From contig JAYKKR010000033.1 of NCBI GenBank assembly GCA_036971615.1, positions 284,739-348,738 on the forward strand: 64,000 nucleotides of DNA. Reading direction: 5' to 3'. Shown one piece after another: positions 20,304 through 32,572 of this stretch. Below the pieces are notes generated by a model that was not told the DNA's origin, did not search any database, and saw only the letters and a program-made list of their open reading frames with translations. This DNA comes from Amyloporia xantha. Lineage: Eukaryota; Basidiomycota; Agaricomycetes; Polyporales; Adustoporiaceae. The position numbers and the translations under genes are program-made. Positions within the stretch are counted from its first letter, which is position 1. Every line of letters starts with the position of its first letter.

Positions 20304-20690
20304 CTACCACTGCCTATACCGGGACTTCCCTCGACTGACAGCGCCCCGAGCATGGCGGATCACGAAACTTGGCTCGGAACAGCGTGTCCAATGTCCCGCA
20401 CGGGCGCAGGACCGAGGAACGTGATAATGATGCACGATGGCTGCCAGAGTCAGCCCTCCCGATGTAAATGTCCCACCATAACGCCAGGTCAACATTGTAT
20501 TGAATTGAAAGCTGTTGGAGCTAGGGGACGGCCGTTCAATGACAGATTTACGTTGGTCAGTCGACGAGGCGAGATGTTGTGAGGACTCTGGCCGTGCACA
20601 TTTTCGGTTGTCGATGTGTAGGCAGCTGTGGATTCTGCGGCGAGAGTTCTTTGTCACAAGAGGGCAAGAATACACGAGTCTGTGTTTCAC
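20304..20690 (-). CDS. Putative gene divergent from F-box copy 3 (RYGGT motif)
   Basis: Open frame with TDQRKSVIERPSPSSNS, WRYGGTFTSGG and LAAIVHHYHVP. The pattern recurs at 54963-55175 (SDQWRSVFERSSSNSKS, RRYGGTSISG, AAIVHWYRVP), also divergent from an F-box gene, and as a relic at 63640-63829. Conservation at the amino-acid level between diverged copies suggests it was coding. No known domain; exon limits are unknown. It shares the upstream region of F-box copy 3. Confidence 0.4.
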   Translation of the reverse strand: MKHRLVYSCPLVTKNSRRRIHSCLHIDNRKCARPESSQHLASSTDQRKSVIERPSPSSNSFQFNTMLTWRYGGTFTSGGLTLAAIVHHYHVPRSCARAGHWTRCSEPSFVIRHARGAVSRGKSRYRQW

Positions 20691-20974
20691 ATGGGGATCC
20701 GGGTTTGTTCATGCTTTTAGACAAGCGCGTTGACGACGATAATGGAACAGGACAGCTCCCGAATGACGTCAAATGACGCTGAATCGAGAAAGTTTACGAG
20801 GGAAGACTTGCCCGGCATGGGACGCGACGCTGCGTCAACGATCAGACTTGTGCAGAACCCAACCTCGCGCTTCTCATAATTGACGACCACGGAGTCGCGG
20901 AGACCCGAGCGCTGAGGCTGTATCTTGATAGGCTCGATCGACGAGCACAGATCCCACTTCCCCTGCGCGCCTCG

Positions 20975-20988
20975 TTGCCTCGAGGCAA
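20975..20988. promoter_or_regulatory. 14-bp palindrome upstream of F-box copy 3
   Basis: TTGCCTCGAGGCAA, identical to 16109-16122 and 408 bp before the ATG. A second CTCGAGG half follows 2 nt later in both promoters. Confidence 0.5.
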
Positions 20989-21382
20989 TCTCGAGGCGGC
21001 ACAGGCCATGCATATTACTGCTATATAGGCCTATCATACACGCACCGTACACTCTGCCCGCAGATCAACCCCCGCCCTCATCTAGGGTTGCCCGCTACAC
21101 TCTCCGTCCAGCTTATGGTCTTCCCTTGAGACCTGCCTTTACCTCCCGCCATCATCTTTTTTGCTTGCGAACGATCTCTACAGGTTGCTCCGTATGCCGA
21201 TTCAGGGTCACCGCGCAGCACGTTACAACCATGAGTACTCAGTCAGAAGACTGCCTGATATCCATCGTGAGTCGGAAATGCTCAAGTATTGCTCAATTGA
21301 CTTCAAAGGAAGTCATTTAGGCTCTCGTCCGTCCTCATTTGTCCGCTCGGGTCTCGCATCACATGTCCAATCGGAAGTCGGC

Positions 21383-22761
21383 ATGTTGCCAGTCCTTCCT
21401 CCAGAGGTTTGGGACTATATCATCGATTGCCTGAAGGGCGACTACAGTACGTTGGTGACCTGTATGCTGGTCTGCAAATCGTGGGAACCCAGAAGTCGGC
21501 ATAACCTGCCTTACGATATGGCCTTCTTCCATCGTGATCAGGCTGTACAGGTGGCAACAGAGGATAGTGGAAATCTGTGGAAAGGACCACAGAATGTGTC
21601 TGTACTTGGCGGCGGATTTGGCGGACGTAAGGGCCCTATCCCTCATCTGAGCACGTTCGCGGCAATGTTGGCAGGCCGATGGACGCGGGTGCATGAGCTA
21701 CGGATATTGCATGCTGAATGGCGTGCTTGTGACATGGCACCGCAGACATTCCTCTATCTCTCGGCCTTCTCAACCATCACACGTCTCTGGCTCAGTGAAA
21801 TCAGCTTCGCATCAATCACCACGCTACGTCGGATCATCTGCTGTTTCCCAAAGCTTGAACGGCTCTACTGTGGCGATCTGTCCTTCCCGGAGGACGAGGC
21901 TGCCCGTCCGGCATTCGTGAAGGGTCCAGAGGGGATATTGCGGTTGGACTTATTCGGCAGTGGGGCCTCGATCTCCCGCATTGCGAACGTCTTGCTTGTC
22001 GCCGGTATCGTTTCCCGCTTGCATGATCTGCATCTTGACTATGATCTCATCAAGCCTCCTGTGCATGCTCAGGCATTGGTGGACACTGTCGGCGCATCAC
22101 TGAATACATTGAATCTGAACTGCCGTATTGGACGTGTCAACGATCGGATTGTTAAAAGCGCAGAACATTGTGTGTCTCTATCCTTTTATTGACCGAATAA
22201 TGTTCATTCCTGTTTTATTTCCTCATGCAGCATGTCTCAGCCTTGTTCCTAGTTCAAGACTTGAAAGGCTCGAGCTGCGTCTAGCCAATGTCTGTGACAG
22301 TACCAACTATGACTGGCTATTCCGGTGTCTCTCTCAAGTCACATCCGACATCATCACGACAGTGCAGATATCTTTCTCTCTGGAAAATGACTCACCGGTG
22401 GATAAAGCTGTGGCACGCATTGGTCAAAATTGCTGTGCCCGACTGGATGGTATTTGGTCATCTCACCGAGCTTTCTCAAACCGTGAAGGTTTTCGCCTTC
22501 GATTGCACATTCACCGGGGTAGTGATATACACGAAGCTCGGGTACAGGTATTGGGGTCACAGTTGATGTCCCATATGCCTCGGCTGTGTGAGCGAGGAAT
22601 TGTGCGGTGGGTTCTCTGTTATCATAATATTGACCTAGCTAATATACAGCTTGCAATCCATTTCTGCCAGTCTGTACATTGATGGAGTTGAGATCGAGAA
22701 ATATATCCCGCAGATCCCTCCGCCGCACGAGCAGGTCTGTGCTCTACAATCTCTCTCGTAA
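21383..22761 (+). CDS. F-box/LRR-like protein, copy 3 (intact reference copy)
   Basis: Exons 21383-22169, 22231-22606 and 22650-22761; 424 residues. N-terminal F-box (LPPEVWDYIIDCL, TLVTCMLVCKSW), then leucine-rich repeat-like strands (ITTLRRIICCFPKLERL, VSRLHDLHL, NTLNLNC, SRLERLELRL). Introns are 61 and 43 nt, GT-AG, both confirmed by frame continuity and by all paralogs. The C terminus is PPPHEQVCALQSLS; the tail ALQSLS is shared by the family. An upstream GTGAGT...TTTAG pair (about 21269-21330) is probably a 5'-UTR intron. Likely a substrate receptor of an SCF ubiquitin ligase (family knowledge); substrate not predictable. Confidence 0.87.
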
Positions 22762-23950
22762 ACTCTGGTTAATCTGCTCGGAGTCCCTCGGCATTTTCAC
22801 ATCACTTCTGATCGCTTCTCAACAATTCCGCCCTCGCGCTCTGTTTTTCTATTCACATCTTCGACAGCCGATCAGTCCAATCAGTTCACGAGCTCCCTGC
22901 GTCACTTCCGACTAAAGCATCCACGCATTACAAATGCAATGGCGTGGCAATGCTCAATGAGGCTGTTCGATCCCATCCATCCTCGTCGAGCCGGCGAACG
23001 GAAATATTTCTTCAGGAGGGAAACTCTGTGGTGGAGATCGCAACGGCCATCATCCCTGTATTTCTACAAATGGAACTTGTTGTCTTGTGCACGTTCGCTA
23101 GCTCCGTATGTTTGCCTTCCCTCGTTGATCTATTCTCGTTCGGCAATTCTTCTGTACAGTGTAAAGCTCCGTTTCCAGTGAGACTCGTTCCCCATGTGTC
23201 TGGTTACTTCTGACATAATTTCCGTCTTCCAATATCTTTTGTTTTGTGTTCCCCCGTTAGCAGTCTTCCGTGGTGTACAAGTACAACACACTGTCCGATT
23301 CAGAATGTATGGATAATGATCACAATTTTTACTCGACGAGTGGACATATGTATGCGCAGACTCGCTCCTACGCATCATTTCATGGAGTTCATGTCTGTCC
23401 TGTCTAGGGCCTTGCAAGCCCTGATCTGAAATATCCTTAAAGGAGTGTCGGCACGTTAGAAATACGCAAGCAGGCCACGACCGATACGAATGCTACAGCT
23501 CTTGGCAAGAGATACAACAACAAGCATCTCAATTGCGGGGCAACATATAAATAGTCTGCGATGAGGAGCGGCCTATAGGACGGCGCATGATCTAATGCGC
23601 GTCATCTGGCAGAAATCAGGGCAGCTGCTACAATGGCTATTTGCTGTCATCGAATCAGGCGGATCGAGGTCAGCAATATAGGAAACATGGTTTTCGGTTG
23701 GAAGCCATGCAGATGAGGGCAATAGCGATGCATACGGGAGATGCAGCGCTCCGGTGGCGGATGTGCGCTGCACCAGGGACGCATCGAAGTACAGCACAGT
23801 AGGGTGCAGTCATCGATAAAGATGGTTGCGCGCGATCCTGGGACTCCGGAGTCGCTGACGAAGCGGACGGCAAACACGATGAGGAACACAGACCGAGCAA
23901 TTTGATATGATGGGGAACATAAAGCTTGAAGGGCGGCTCGGGCTGTCATA
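22762..23950. repeat. Downstream part of F-box unit 3
   Basis: Close match to 12967-14130: CTCGTCGAGCCGG near 22980, CGCAGACTCGCTCCTACG near 23355 and GACTCCGGAGTCGCTGAC near 23845. The block carrying the CPLC frame in unit 1 is missing here. No intact gene. Confidence 0.65.
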
Positions 23951-24040
23951 TATTAACGCCCAGGGACAGTGCGGAGTGTTACTGAATCTAGTACTTACTA
24001 GTAGTGATAGTAATCGACGGCGACGATGAGCGCGTTCCTT

Positions 24041-24072
24041 TACCTCATAGGTCGACTGAATCCTATGAGGTA
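24041..24072. other. 11-bp inverted repeat (hairpin)
   Basis: TACCTCATAGG, a 10-nt spacer, CCTATGAGGTA. It lies at the border between F-box unit 3 and the FunK1 pseudogene. Meaning unknown. Confidence 0.5.
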
Positions 24073-24276
24073 GCGGCTATTATTCATCGCCATGTCCGCG
24101 CCGAGTGCTATAATATTATTTAACTGAACCTGGTGGTACACTATGCGACAATGAGATTAAACTCGACCAGAGATTGAGAACATACCTTTCTACAGATACA
24201 GACAGAAATGGTGTTTCTAGACATGAATACGGACTGTGTCGAAGCGAGAGATTTTACTGCGAGGTTTCATCGACTC

Positions 24277-25830
24277 TCATGCTTCCGCATTCTCAGCGAG
24301 ACGTTCCATGAATAATTCATACGTCAGCATACTATTTCTCCGCACCTTGAGCTGTCTTATTTGGTCCTGAATAGCGCCATGGCTGCGCTCCGGAGTCATC
24401 CTTAAGTTCATGCATTCTAGCTTGATAGCAGTGTGTGTGTAGGGCCATCGCTAGAGAGAGCGGAGCAAGAGGAATGCCAGTGATCCATTCGTCGACAATG
24501 GTCGCGTACTCGACAGATGCGCCGGCGAAGATCTTCTCGAATGTCGTCTCGTCCTGTAGGAAGTCCTTTGTGCTATGTCCGATGTTGATCAGGTCGGCGC
24601 TCTCCCAGTCGGGAATATGTCCAAGCTTGTGCTCAACAGGGTTAAATGCAGCGCAGTGGTATGCCAGGACAAAAAAAGAATGACTCGAGGTCATGGCGAT
24701 AGCGGTGATGTAGCGTCTCGCCTGCCGTGAAGAGATCGATAGCCATGAAGGGCCTAGTGCCCGTAAGATATCTCGGTCGGTCCCCAGACGACGGCTTGTT
24801 TTCTGTGTCATTCATGGTTTTTCCGTCCTTTCCGTCCTTTTCATTCTTGTTGTCCTTTTTGCTCGCCCATCTCTTGAGCAGCTGCAGCTGCCGCCCGAAG
24901 GCGCGCCTTGATTTCATGAGGCTTCAGGGTATATTGTACGACCTCCTTCTCAGTGTCGTCTGCGATCTGACTCGCAATATCCCTTCTTGCAGTGAGGTCC
25001 CAATCGCACAAGACACCATAAGTGCGGTAATGTTACCGGTACATCATGATATTGTTCACACTAATGTCACGATGCAGGATTTCCATCGTCTCCCACTCCC
25101 AGTGGTGAGCTACGGAATAAAGTGTAAGTAATGGACGATTACATCCAGGATATGGCACGCACCACGAGCGACGTCACGAAATACGCGCATCGCCGATGGT
25201 CAAGAAATCTTGGCGACATGATCATTGTTCTCGATACACAGTCGCGCTGCAGTCTTGTCCGCTGCCCGGATAGAAACCACCGTCGTACCGCGTCCAATAG
25301 CGCTGAGTTCCGTATATATATATCGTTGGTGAGTGTCATGTCGAACTCCAAGTCTTCCTCATTCTTATATCCATGATTCCATCGATGTCACGAGCGAGCC
25401 CAGCGTCCAGCACTAGTTTAGCATCCTCGTAGGTGATGGACGCTGTATGGCGTGGAAGATGAATTATGGGGCATATACCAGAAGTGTTCATGTCAGCAGC
25501 ACCCAGCGCGGTAACGACAAGAGGCAGGAGTTCCGGCTGCTGGAGGGCGTTAAACTCTTTGGACACAATGATGCCCATCCAGTCCGCCCATCAGAGCGAG
25601 ACGGTGTACACAGAGAGTAGGAAGCTGGACGGTCTGGACCAATAAGAACGTATCCCATGAGTTATCTCGTTGACGTATTTCGCCACTCGGATGTCAGTAC
25701 TAGTGAGACAACAAGTCCGAAAGAGCAATCCACACGACGCGTGACAGTCATGTGATCGCGCCACACGAGTTCATCGTCAGAATCGTCCAATACATAAAAC
25801 ACAGACAACCTGCCTCAAGTGTACATATCT
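24277..25830 (-). pseudogene. FunK1-type kinase pseudogene
   Basis: Collinear with the intact FunK1 gene at 26942-29626 but broken. Seen right to left: AKYVNEITHGIRSY, MGIIVSKEFNAL and AADMNTSGICP; the catalytic loop ILHRDISVNNIMMYR followed at once by TAA; GVLCDWDL; RYLTGTRPFMAIDL; RHDLESFFF. A 7-T run near 24672 then shifts the frame before VLAYHCAAFNP, and a later shift precedes MLTYELFMERL. At least one stop and two frameshifts. It is divergent to the intact copy and probably its decayed duplicate. Confidence 0.87.
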
Positions 25831-26941
25831 CATTTCGAGATGTTCATGTTACCTCTCCACTGCTGTCACTTGCAGATGAGAATAATCGCACGACCGTTTA
25901 CATGCTTAGAAAGGAGACTTGATTACAACGGCTAGTATTCGCGTATCGACTGTTCGAAATCCTCTCCGTCCCGACCTACGTTTCATCAATGAAACGCACA
26001 CTATGGCTGGGTGTTCGATCGTCTCTCGGAAGTTATATCTGATTCCTGGAGGTGGTGCATCTTGCAGCTTGATCGAGCGGTGGTCACGAAATCGGCCAGT
26101 ATTACAAGCACTGCGCACGTTGACGAAACCCTGTCTTCTTTTCCTCTTTTTTTCTTTGGAAATGGGATTTCCTACTTGTCTCTATTCGTTGGTTTCCCTT
26201 TGGAGCTACAGCATGTGAAAATGTCTCAGACCCTGAGCTGCACGCACTCGGGGTCTTGAGGCTCAAATAAAAATTTGGATCACTCGAGAAAATATACTTG
26301 CCCTTGCTAAGCGTACAAATGAAGCTTAAGATTAACGATGTTCTCCAAAGATGTCAGGATAGAAAACATGTACCTTTGAATATCAGCTCCCTTTCGTGGA
26401 GCTTACAGCACTGCATCCGTTCACGACAGACGCCTAGTTCACACCGGTCCTCGTTGGGCGGCCCGTGCTCAATTATTGTCGACATGATCCAACACTAACG
26501 CCGAGGGTAGTGTGCTAGGCCACAGGACATGTATTCATCATACTCCGATTTGTGAAGATAATTCAAAGTTATGGTGGTTTCTAGCTAATGAAGCACAGGA
26601 GCAAGTATCCCATAGCGATAGCCTCTCATGCACTATGCTTATAGAGGCCGAAGGACAGGGTACCAGGACGTTTGAAGAGATGTCTGGTCTCCGAGACGCC
26701 CGCGCCACAATGCGATCGCGATCACGTGGATGGTTCATAGCCACGCGCTTAATGTTACGACGCGGTCTTTGTTCTAACCTCCACAAGCCACAGCAGGCCA
26801 CACTCTCGCTAAATCGGCGCGTGACCGCATTGGCCACAGATCTTCAAAGATATTTAAAAGGTCACAAAAATGGGTCTCCTCTACTTCCCCTGTTGGACTC
26901 GGAACCCACTCCGCGACTCTCATCCCGAAATATTCGTCGTG
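25831..26941. other. Intergenic region between the two FunK1 copies
   Basis: Region between two divergent kinase genes. Short frames on both strands show no recognisable domain and no conserved copy elsewhere in the window. It should contain the promoter of the FunK1 gene at 26942; no clear TATA box was identified. Confidence 0.5.
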
Positions 26942-29626
26942 ATGGCCGCAGACACTGAGGCTCACGATAATGAAGCTCGCGATGTTGCCCGTTCTCTACC
27001 AGTCAATCCCTGTACTCCTCGCGCTGGGAAGAGAAAACCGCTCGGTGCACTTAGCCTTGGTAAGCGACATTTTGCTTGTTGGCGATGGGAGGCTAATAGT
27101 ATCTTTTGTGTGTGTTGCCGCTAGACACTACACCGATACAGAACAGTGCCATAAACAACGTCAGGTCCGTCAAGGGAGTTGAAGACGACAACGTCAAGGT
27201 CTATGTGGAAGCCACATTCACCGACAAAATTCACTGGGATTTCGACGTTGATAAATTCATCTCGGCTGTCTGGCGCTTCAAACGCGAAGACATTCCTCGA
27301 CTAGGTGTCCCACCTGATGGAGCTGCGGGCCCGCGTAACTGCTACAGGCTGTCCATCGACGACGTCAATCGTTACCGCACTTCTCGCGAACGAGCTTCAT
27401 ATCTTTACCTCGGCAACATGATCAACAGCCTGATCAAACAAGTGCATGACGACTCTGGACCTAGCCTCGATGTTGCGCCCACAGAAGGGCCGACAGGGAC
27501 GACCCACTGGCAGTGTAGAGGCAGGGCTACGCTCACATCCCTGAAAGAAACCATCGTCAAGGGGAACTACGCCGCGTTCAAACCCGACATGGAGTGGAGC
27601 ATAGCGAAAGCCGTCGAGCAGGAACCACGCTGGGAGTTTCAGATGACGCACATCGAAGTGAAGAAACGCAATGCCCATGTAGTCTTGCATCGCAATGACA
27701 TGCCGATTAACCTGGATGAATCTGAGGTAATGTCACTTCCTGATAAGATCAATCTGTCTTCTCATTTTTGTGCCACTTAGAGAATCAAATCGAAGCGGCC
27801 GAAGCGGCGGAAACGTGAGCCGGAGGATAAGCACAGCGGGAGCGATCGTCCTCCCAAGCGAGCACGGACTGATGCTACACTACCTGAACGATTATACATG
27901 ACACACGACGAAATACAATCCGCAAAATACATCAACGAGTTGATGTCGCACGGGATCCGGTCATACGGGTCCGGGATACTGATCCAGGACTTCAAGATGC
28001 GGCTGTGGTATGCCGATCGCATGGGCATCGTCGTGACGAAGGCATTCGAATTCCTAAAGTCACATCTGGACAGGTTCCTCCTCACCGTTGCCGCCATCGG
28101 CAATGCAGATATGTATACGATGGGCATCTTACCCAATCTGCGTCTCCCTCCGGCTTCAACGTCGTTTGGATCTTACGACGGTGCTACTCTGGTGCTGGAC
28201 AGTAAGCTCTGTCAGTTCCCTGACGGCTCCAGAGCCGTCGACCACCGACTTGAAGACGCTGCTGTGGCCTGTGTCGAATATGAGGACACGTCTGAATCGG
28301 ACTTGGTCTTCAAGCTCGATGTAGGCGGCCGTCGTCGTGTCTACACAGAATTCGGGGCGATTGGACGCGGAACGACGGTTGTGCCGATCAAAGCCACGGG
28401 TCTTGCAGAGACAGTCTGCGGATCAGAGGATCTAGTGGCCAAGATAGCATGGCCAGCAAGGTCTCGAACAGGGGAAGACACGATGATCAGGGCCGTCCGT
28501 GTTAGTCTAGCCGAGAAGAAGCCTCAGTATCTGAAGCATGTTGTGGACCTGAAGTGTTCTCTGAGGCGGACGCAAAAGCAAATGAATTTGCCTCGTGTTG
28601 CCATGGGCATTGCGGCGGACGAAGAGCGTGTGTGCCGAACGATGATCCTCAAGCGGTACGAGGCACTCGAAGCGGTTGAGAGCGTCGAAGAATTCAAGCG
28701 TGTGTTTATCGATGTTGTGCGAGGTCAGTCTTATCCTGCCTCGACGTTTCTTGTATCTCATTTTTCCACGCACAGCGCATCATTGGGTATGGGAGACATC
28801 GGAGATTCTCCACCGAGACATCAGCACGAATAACATTATGTTCTACCGGAATGAGGGGCGGGTATTTGGCGTGCTCTGCGACTGGGACCTTGCCAAGAGC
28901 GCCAGGCCACTCGAGGATCTCTGCGATGAACTTGAGGATGATGAAGCGCGGCCTGACCTGTCTGTGCTTCCTGACGAGTCCGAGAGCAACGAGGGCGGAA
29001 GCGATATGAGCGATGCCGAGGAAGCGAACTCCAAGCAGGACGAAACCATCGATGACGTGTTTGGACCTGTGTCGGTTCCCGACATCCCCGCGACTAAGAA
29101 ACAGGAGCGGCCGCGGCCTCGCTATCGCACAGGCACTGGGCCTTTCATGGCTATTGAACTTCTCATGGGAGACACGCCACCGGTCCATTTATATCGCCAT
29201 GATCTAGAGTCATTCTTCTTTGTTCTCGCGTACACATGCGCGGTCTTCAAACCCAAGGAACATAAGTTTGGCTATCTCGAAGCGTGGTCAGGCCCTAAGT
29301 TAACGGACATTGGGGACAAAAAACAAACATTCCTCGCCGACGTGAAGGTTTTCGATGCGACCTTCAAGGACACACATCCTAGCTATCGCCCTCTTGTTGA
29401 TTCTTGGCTCGTACACCTAGGGCTTTGCTTTCTTCATATGGGGAAGCTAACATCTGTCATCCGGTCAGAAATCAGTGCACGTGTTCTAATTTCACGGCTG
29501 AAGAACGAGAAGATGGTAGCTGAACTAGACCAGCGGATTGAAACGACCATGCGCCAAAGGGATAACATGATTTCATATGAGATGTTTATGGAGATTCTTG
29601 GAGCAGAAACAGACATTACAGGCTGA
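26942..29626 (+). CDS. FunK1-type fungal protein kinase
   Basis: Four exons: 26942-27059, 27125-27726, 27781-28723, 28776-29626; 837 residues; introns 65, 54 and 52 nt, all GT-AG with frames that fit. The N-terminal half is the FunK1-associated region, with a basic stretch around residues 240-260 (KSKRPKRRKRE). The kinase C-lobe starts near residue 555: catalytic loop HRDISTNNIMF, the DFG position reads DWDLAK, then RTGTGPFMAIELL and RHDLESFFFVLAY, typical of FunK1. An acidic Glu/Asp/Ser stretch lies between DWDLAK and RTGTG. FunK1 kinases are a fungal, basidiomycete-expanded family of mostly unknown substrates. ATG 26942 was chosen because exon 1 then joins in frame (ALSL-DTTP). Confidence 0.92.
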
Positions 29627-31340
29627 CTTCGTTTTATTTTTGATTGTGATAGTTACGCTAGTATATAGTATCATATAATTGTTTCTGCGATCCAGTGTGC
29701 ATCTTATAACTTCTATGTCTGGTCTCAACTTGCTTCCGAGAGTCGCGACCGCTGTTAGTCATGAGGAGTACCTTCTATCAGTACCGAATTGAATGAGATT
29801 CTTTATGGCTGCTCAACAGAAAAAGGCGCGCAACGGGTCCGTATCAGCTGCGACCTGCCTTCGTGCCACCAACTTCAAGTCTCCCCATTTGTGGTTCGAC
29901 CTGATGACCAGTTTTTCAGGACTGCCCATTGAATCCAGCAATCTCGCAGAGAATATATTGAGGTACGAAACTACCATACATATTCAGTCCATACATAGTG
30001 CGCGAATACCGTCGGCCATGTGATTATATCCGTTAGATGATACTTACACTTGCCCTGATCAGCAATAACAGACTACGTTTTCCTCTTATTACGGCTTCTG
30101 GCCTAAAATCTCGAGTGCAACCATCAACCTTTTCCTTTTTGCCTCGGTGCATGTTAATCGACCAGAGAAGGAAGCTCAGGACAGAACATCGCTGGAAAGT
30201 TGTATCCGGACAGTGTCAAATAATTGTAGAACTCAGAACCTGGGAGGTAATGTCAATCATGATTAAGGAAAAGACGTAGCTGGAGCGATGACGCAGGAAC
30301 AGGAATACCAAGATGATAGAATTCAAACCGGCCAGAATGGGTCTCAGTGACGGAATAATCGTGAGCGATCCACACTAGCCATCTATGTCAGCATATGTGA
30401 TGACTGTTTGATCCATACTATCTAGGGCATAGGAGTTCATTGGTCTCATCAACATCGGTTTGGCATCCGAACGTTTCTAGTTCATTTGCTCGTCACATAG
30501 TGCCATACTGGGGTCTACGCAAAAGGACTGTCTTCTATCAGTTCGTCATCATCTCTTTTATTTCCCCTCCTTCTTTCGACTGCCATCCAGCTCGCTATAA
30601 ATGTCGGTCTCTATCTTGTTTCAAGCTCCCATCAATTCGTCACGTTGCGCATGCTCGGCGGATGGAGTAGTGTATCATGGGTCTAAACACATCTTTCTCT
30701 TGACTCACTGAGTAAAGTTCTCGGTATATCTAGGACGCCTAAAGTTCACCGCAGCCGCGGCGATGTACGATTCTCATATAGTGGACTCATGCGATCCGCA
30801 CACCAAAAGGTAGCATTGGCTTCTTTTCTCTTTGATCATTGATGACAGGATTCAGAACCCTTTTCGTCCAATTGTCTAGAGTTGTAGGTCGTTTGAAGTT
30901 TGAACTTCGCCCATTTGATGATTCACATTTGTGCATGTGCATTGCTGACGTCAGCCAAAGTTGTACCCCAAAGCAGAGAGCAACAAACCGTCGGCCAAAG
31001 CTTCTACCATGCGTGTCCCCATCAAAGCTAGAGGACCAGAATCGACTGATCGACTGCAAGGATCAACAAGCTTTGACCGCGGTGATTTCCGGTATTATTC
31101 CATTGTAGTCGCTTGGACCATCGTGGCCTTCGCTTCATGTCGACCAGTTCAAGCGTTTTGTCAAAGCTTCAGGCTCGGGCTCGCTGCTTCCAGGCCATGT
31201 CGGTGGTGTGGCGTCCATGTATAAAAGTAATGTGTTTCTCGTATTCACCCCACAGCAACACCAAGATTCTTCCTCGGCATCAATACCTGCAAACACACTC
31301 GACTTTGGTACCCGATACATCCTATTAGATACCCCACAGT
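29627..31340. other. Intergenic region
   Basis: No supported gene. Short frames (for example 29793-30023 and 30787-31059 minus) lack domains and paralogs. The part just before 31341 probably holds the promoter of the DUF6699-type gene (TATAAAAG at about 31219). Confidence 0.5.
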
Positions 31341-32048
31341 ATGTCATCGTCAAAACGGCGAGTCCGTTTCAAGGGCGCCCCTATAGTAGTATATCCTTCG
31401 ACACCTTCATCGCCCGTCGTCGCCTCCGCTGGTCCTTCAACGCCCCAAGCCTACTACTACCCACAAGTATCTCCTGGACCAGTCCTAACTCCTAATGGCT
31501 ATCAGTATCCTGGCTTCCCCGTGCCCTATCAGCCTGCCTCGCCAGTCTATGTCGTCAAGCAAATGACACTTGCACCTGGTATTGGCAGACAGCCCTTGTG
31601 CCTATCCTGGGATATCAGACAAGACCCTTGCTATCTCGGCCTGAAGGAAGACTTTCTCGATCAGCCTGCAACAACGCCGGTTGTGTCTCAGCTCACCATC
31701 CGGGTCATATGCCTGCACTATCCCTGGAGTATCGTTATCAATATCCAAGCAGAGCCTTTGCGACGGTCCCCCTTCCAGTTCGTGACCATACGCGATGTCA
31801 TGTACTACCTCCACCGCGACCTGCATATCCCGGTAACGAAGAACGAATGGCGTAGTACGAAAAGCCAAATCCCTATCACTGCCGCGTTCCAAGCTCGTAC
31901 TGGACGCCTCCTAGCGTATGGTGAGGTCCCTTGTAGGATCGATTTCCTGATGGACGCACACTTCTTTTGTGGTATATCTCTGATGAACACGGGCAATGTG
32001 ATGAGTGGAGGCGTTGTCCTGGAGCTGTTAGTTGGCAGCCGCATATGA
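31341..32048 (+). CDS. DUF6699-type protein
   Basis: Single exon, 235 residues. The N-terminal third is a Pro/Tyr/Ser-rich low-complexity region beginning MSSSKRRVRF. The C-terminal part fits the basidiomycete DUF6699 pattern: PLCLSWDIRQDP, ATTPVVSQLTIRV, PWSIVINIQ, VTIRDVMYYLHRDLHIPV, NEWR and a hydrophobic end. Function unknown in the family. No signal peptide. TATAAAAG about 120 nt upstream of the ATG is a reasonable TATA box. Assignment to DUF6699 is from motif memory, not a search. Confidence 0.78.
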   Translation: MSSSKRRVRFKGAPIVVYPSTPSSPVVASAGPSTPQAYYYPQVSPGPVLTPNGYQYPGFPVPYQPASPVYVVKQMTLAPGIGRQPLCLSWDIRQDPCYLGLKEDFLDQPATTPVVSQLTIRVICLHYPWSIVINIQAEPLRRSPFQFVTIRDVMYYLHRDLHIPVTKNEWRSTKSQIPITAAFQARTGRLLAYGEVPCRIDFLMDAHFFCGISLMNTGNVMSGGVVLELLVGSRI

Positions 32049-32572
32049 TGACCCTTATCCTCCACATAACGCAGGACTCGGAGCAGCAACCAGGTGGCCT
32101 CCCACTACATTCTTCAGTCTCTGGGATACAACTCTCATCGCTGTTTACGACTCTCTTGTGTGATGTAGTCCCTCATGCTTCACATCTAAGGTCGTGAGCT
32201 TTGTGCGCCACCCTGACACACTCTTTTCTCTCGACTTAACTCTCGTTCATGTCTCACTGTACAGAACGATTTCGGTTCGCTTGTACATACCCTACCTCAG
32301 CGCTATGCATTTCGTGGAATATGACTGAGTAGGCTAAGGTCGCTTGCGGAGCCGCGTCGCAGATCATGATGTATGAACGGCTCGAGGAAAGAGTGACTGT
32401 ATTCGGTTTGAGAATGCGGACCATGTGAGCAAGATCAATGAACGCCATTCTCGAGGAACGGAAACTACATTGTAAAAAGGCAAGTGAAAAGGTTGACACT
32501 TCAATGAAGTTATTTCACAGAAAGAGCTCGAGCACCATACGTACTACGCTGAATCTGTCGAAGTTACATTGT
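32049..32572. other. Intergenic region between convergent genes
   Basis: Between the DUF6699-type gene and the WD40 gene, which end towards each other. Only short unsupported frames; expected to hold both 3' ends. Confidence 0.5.
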
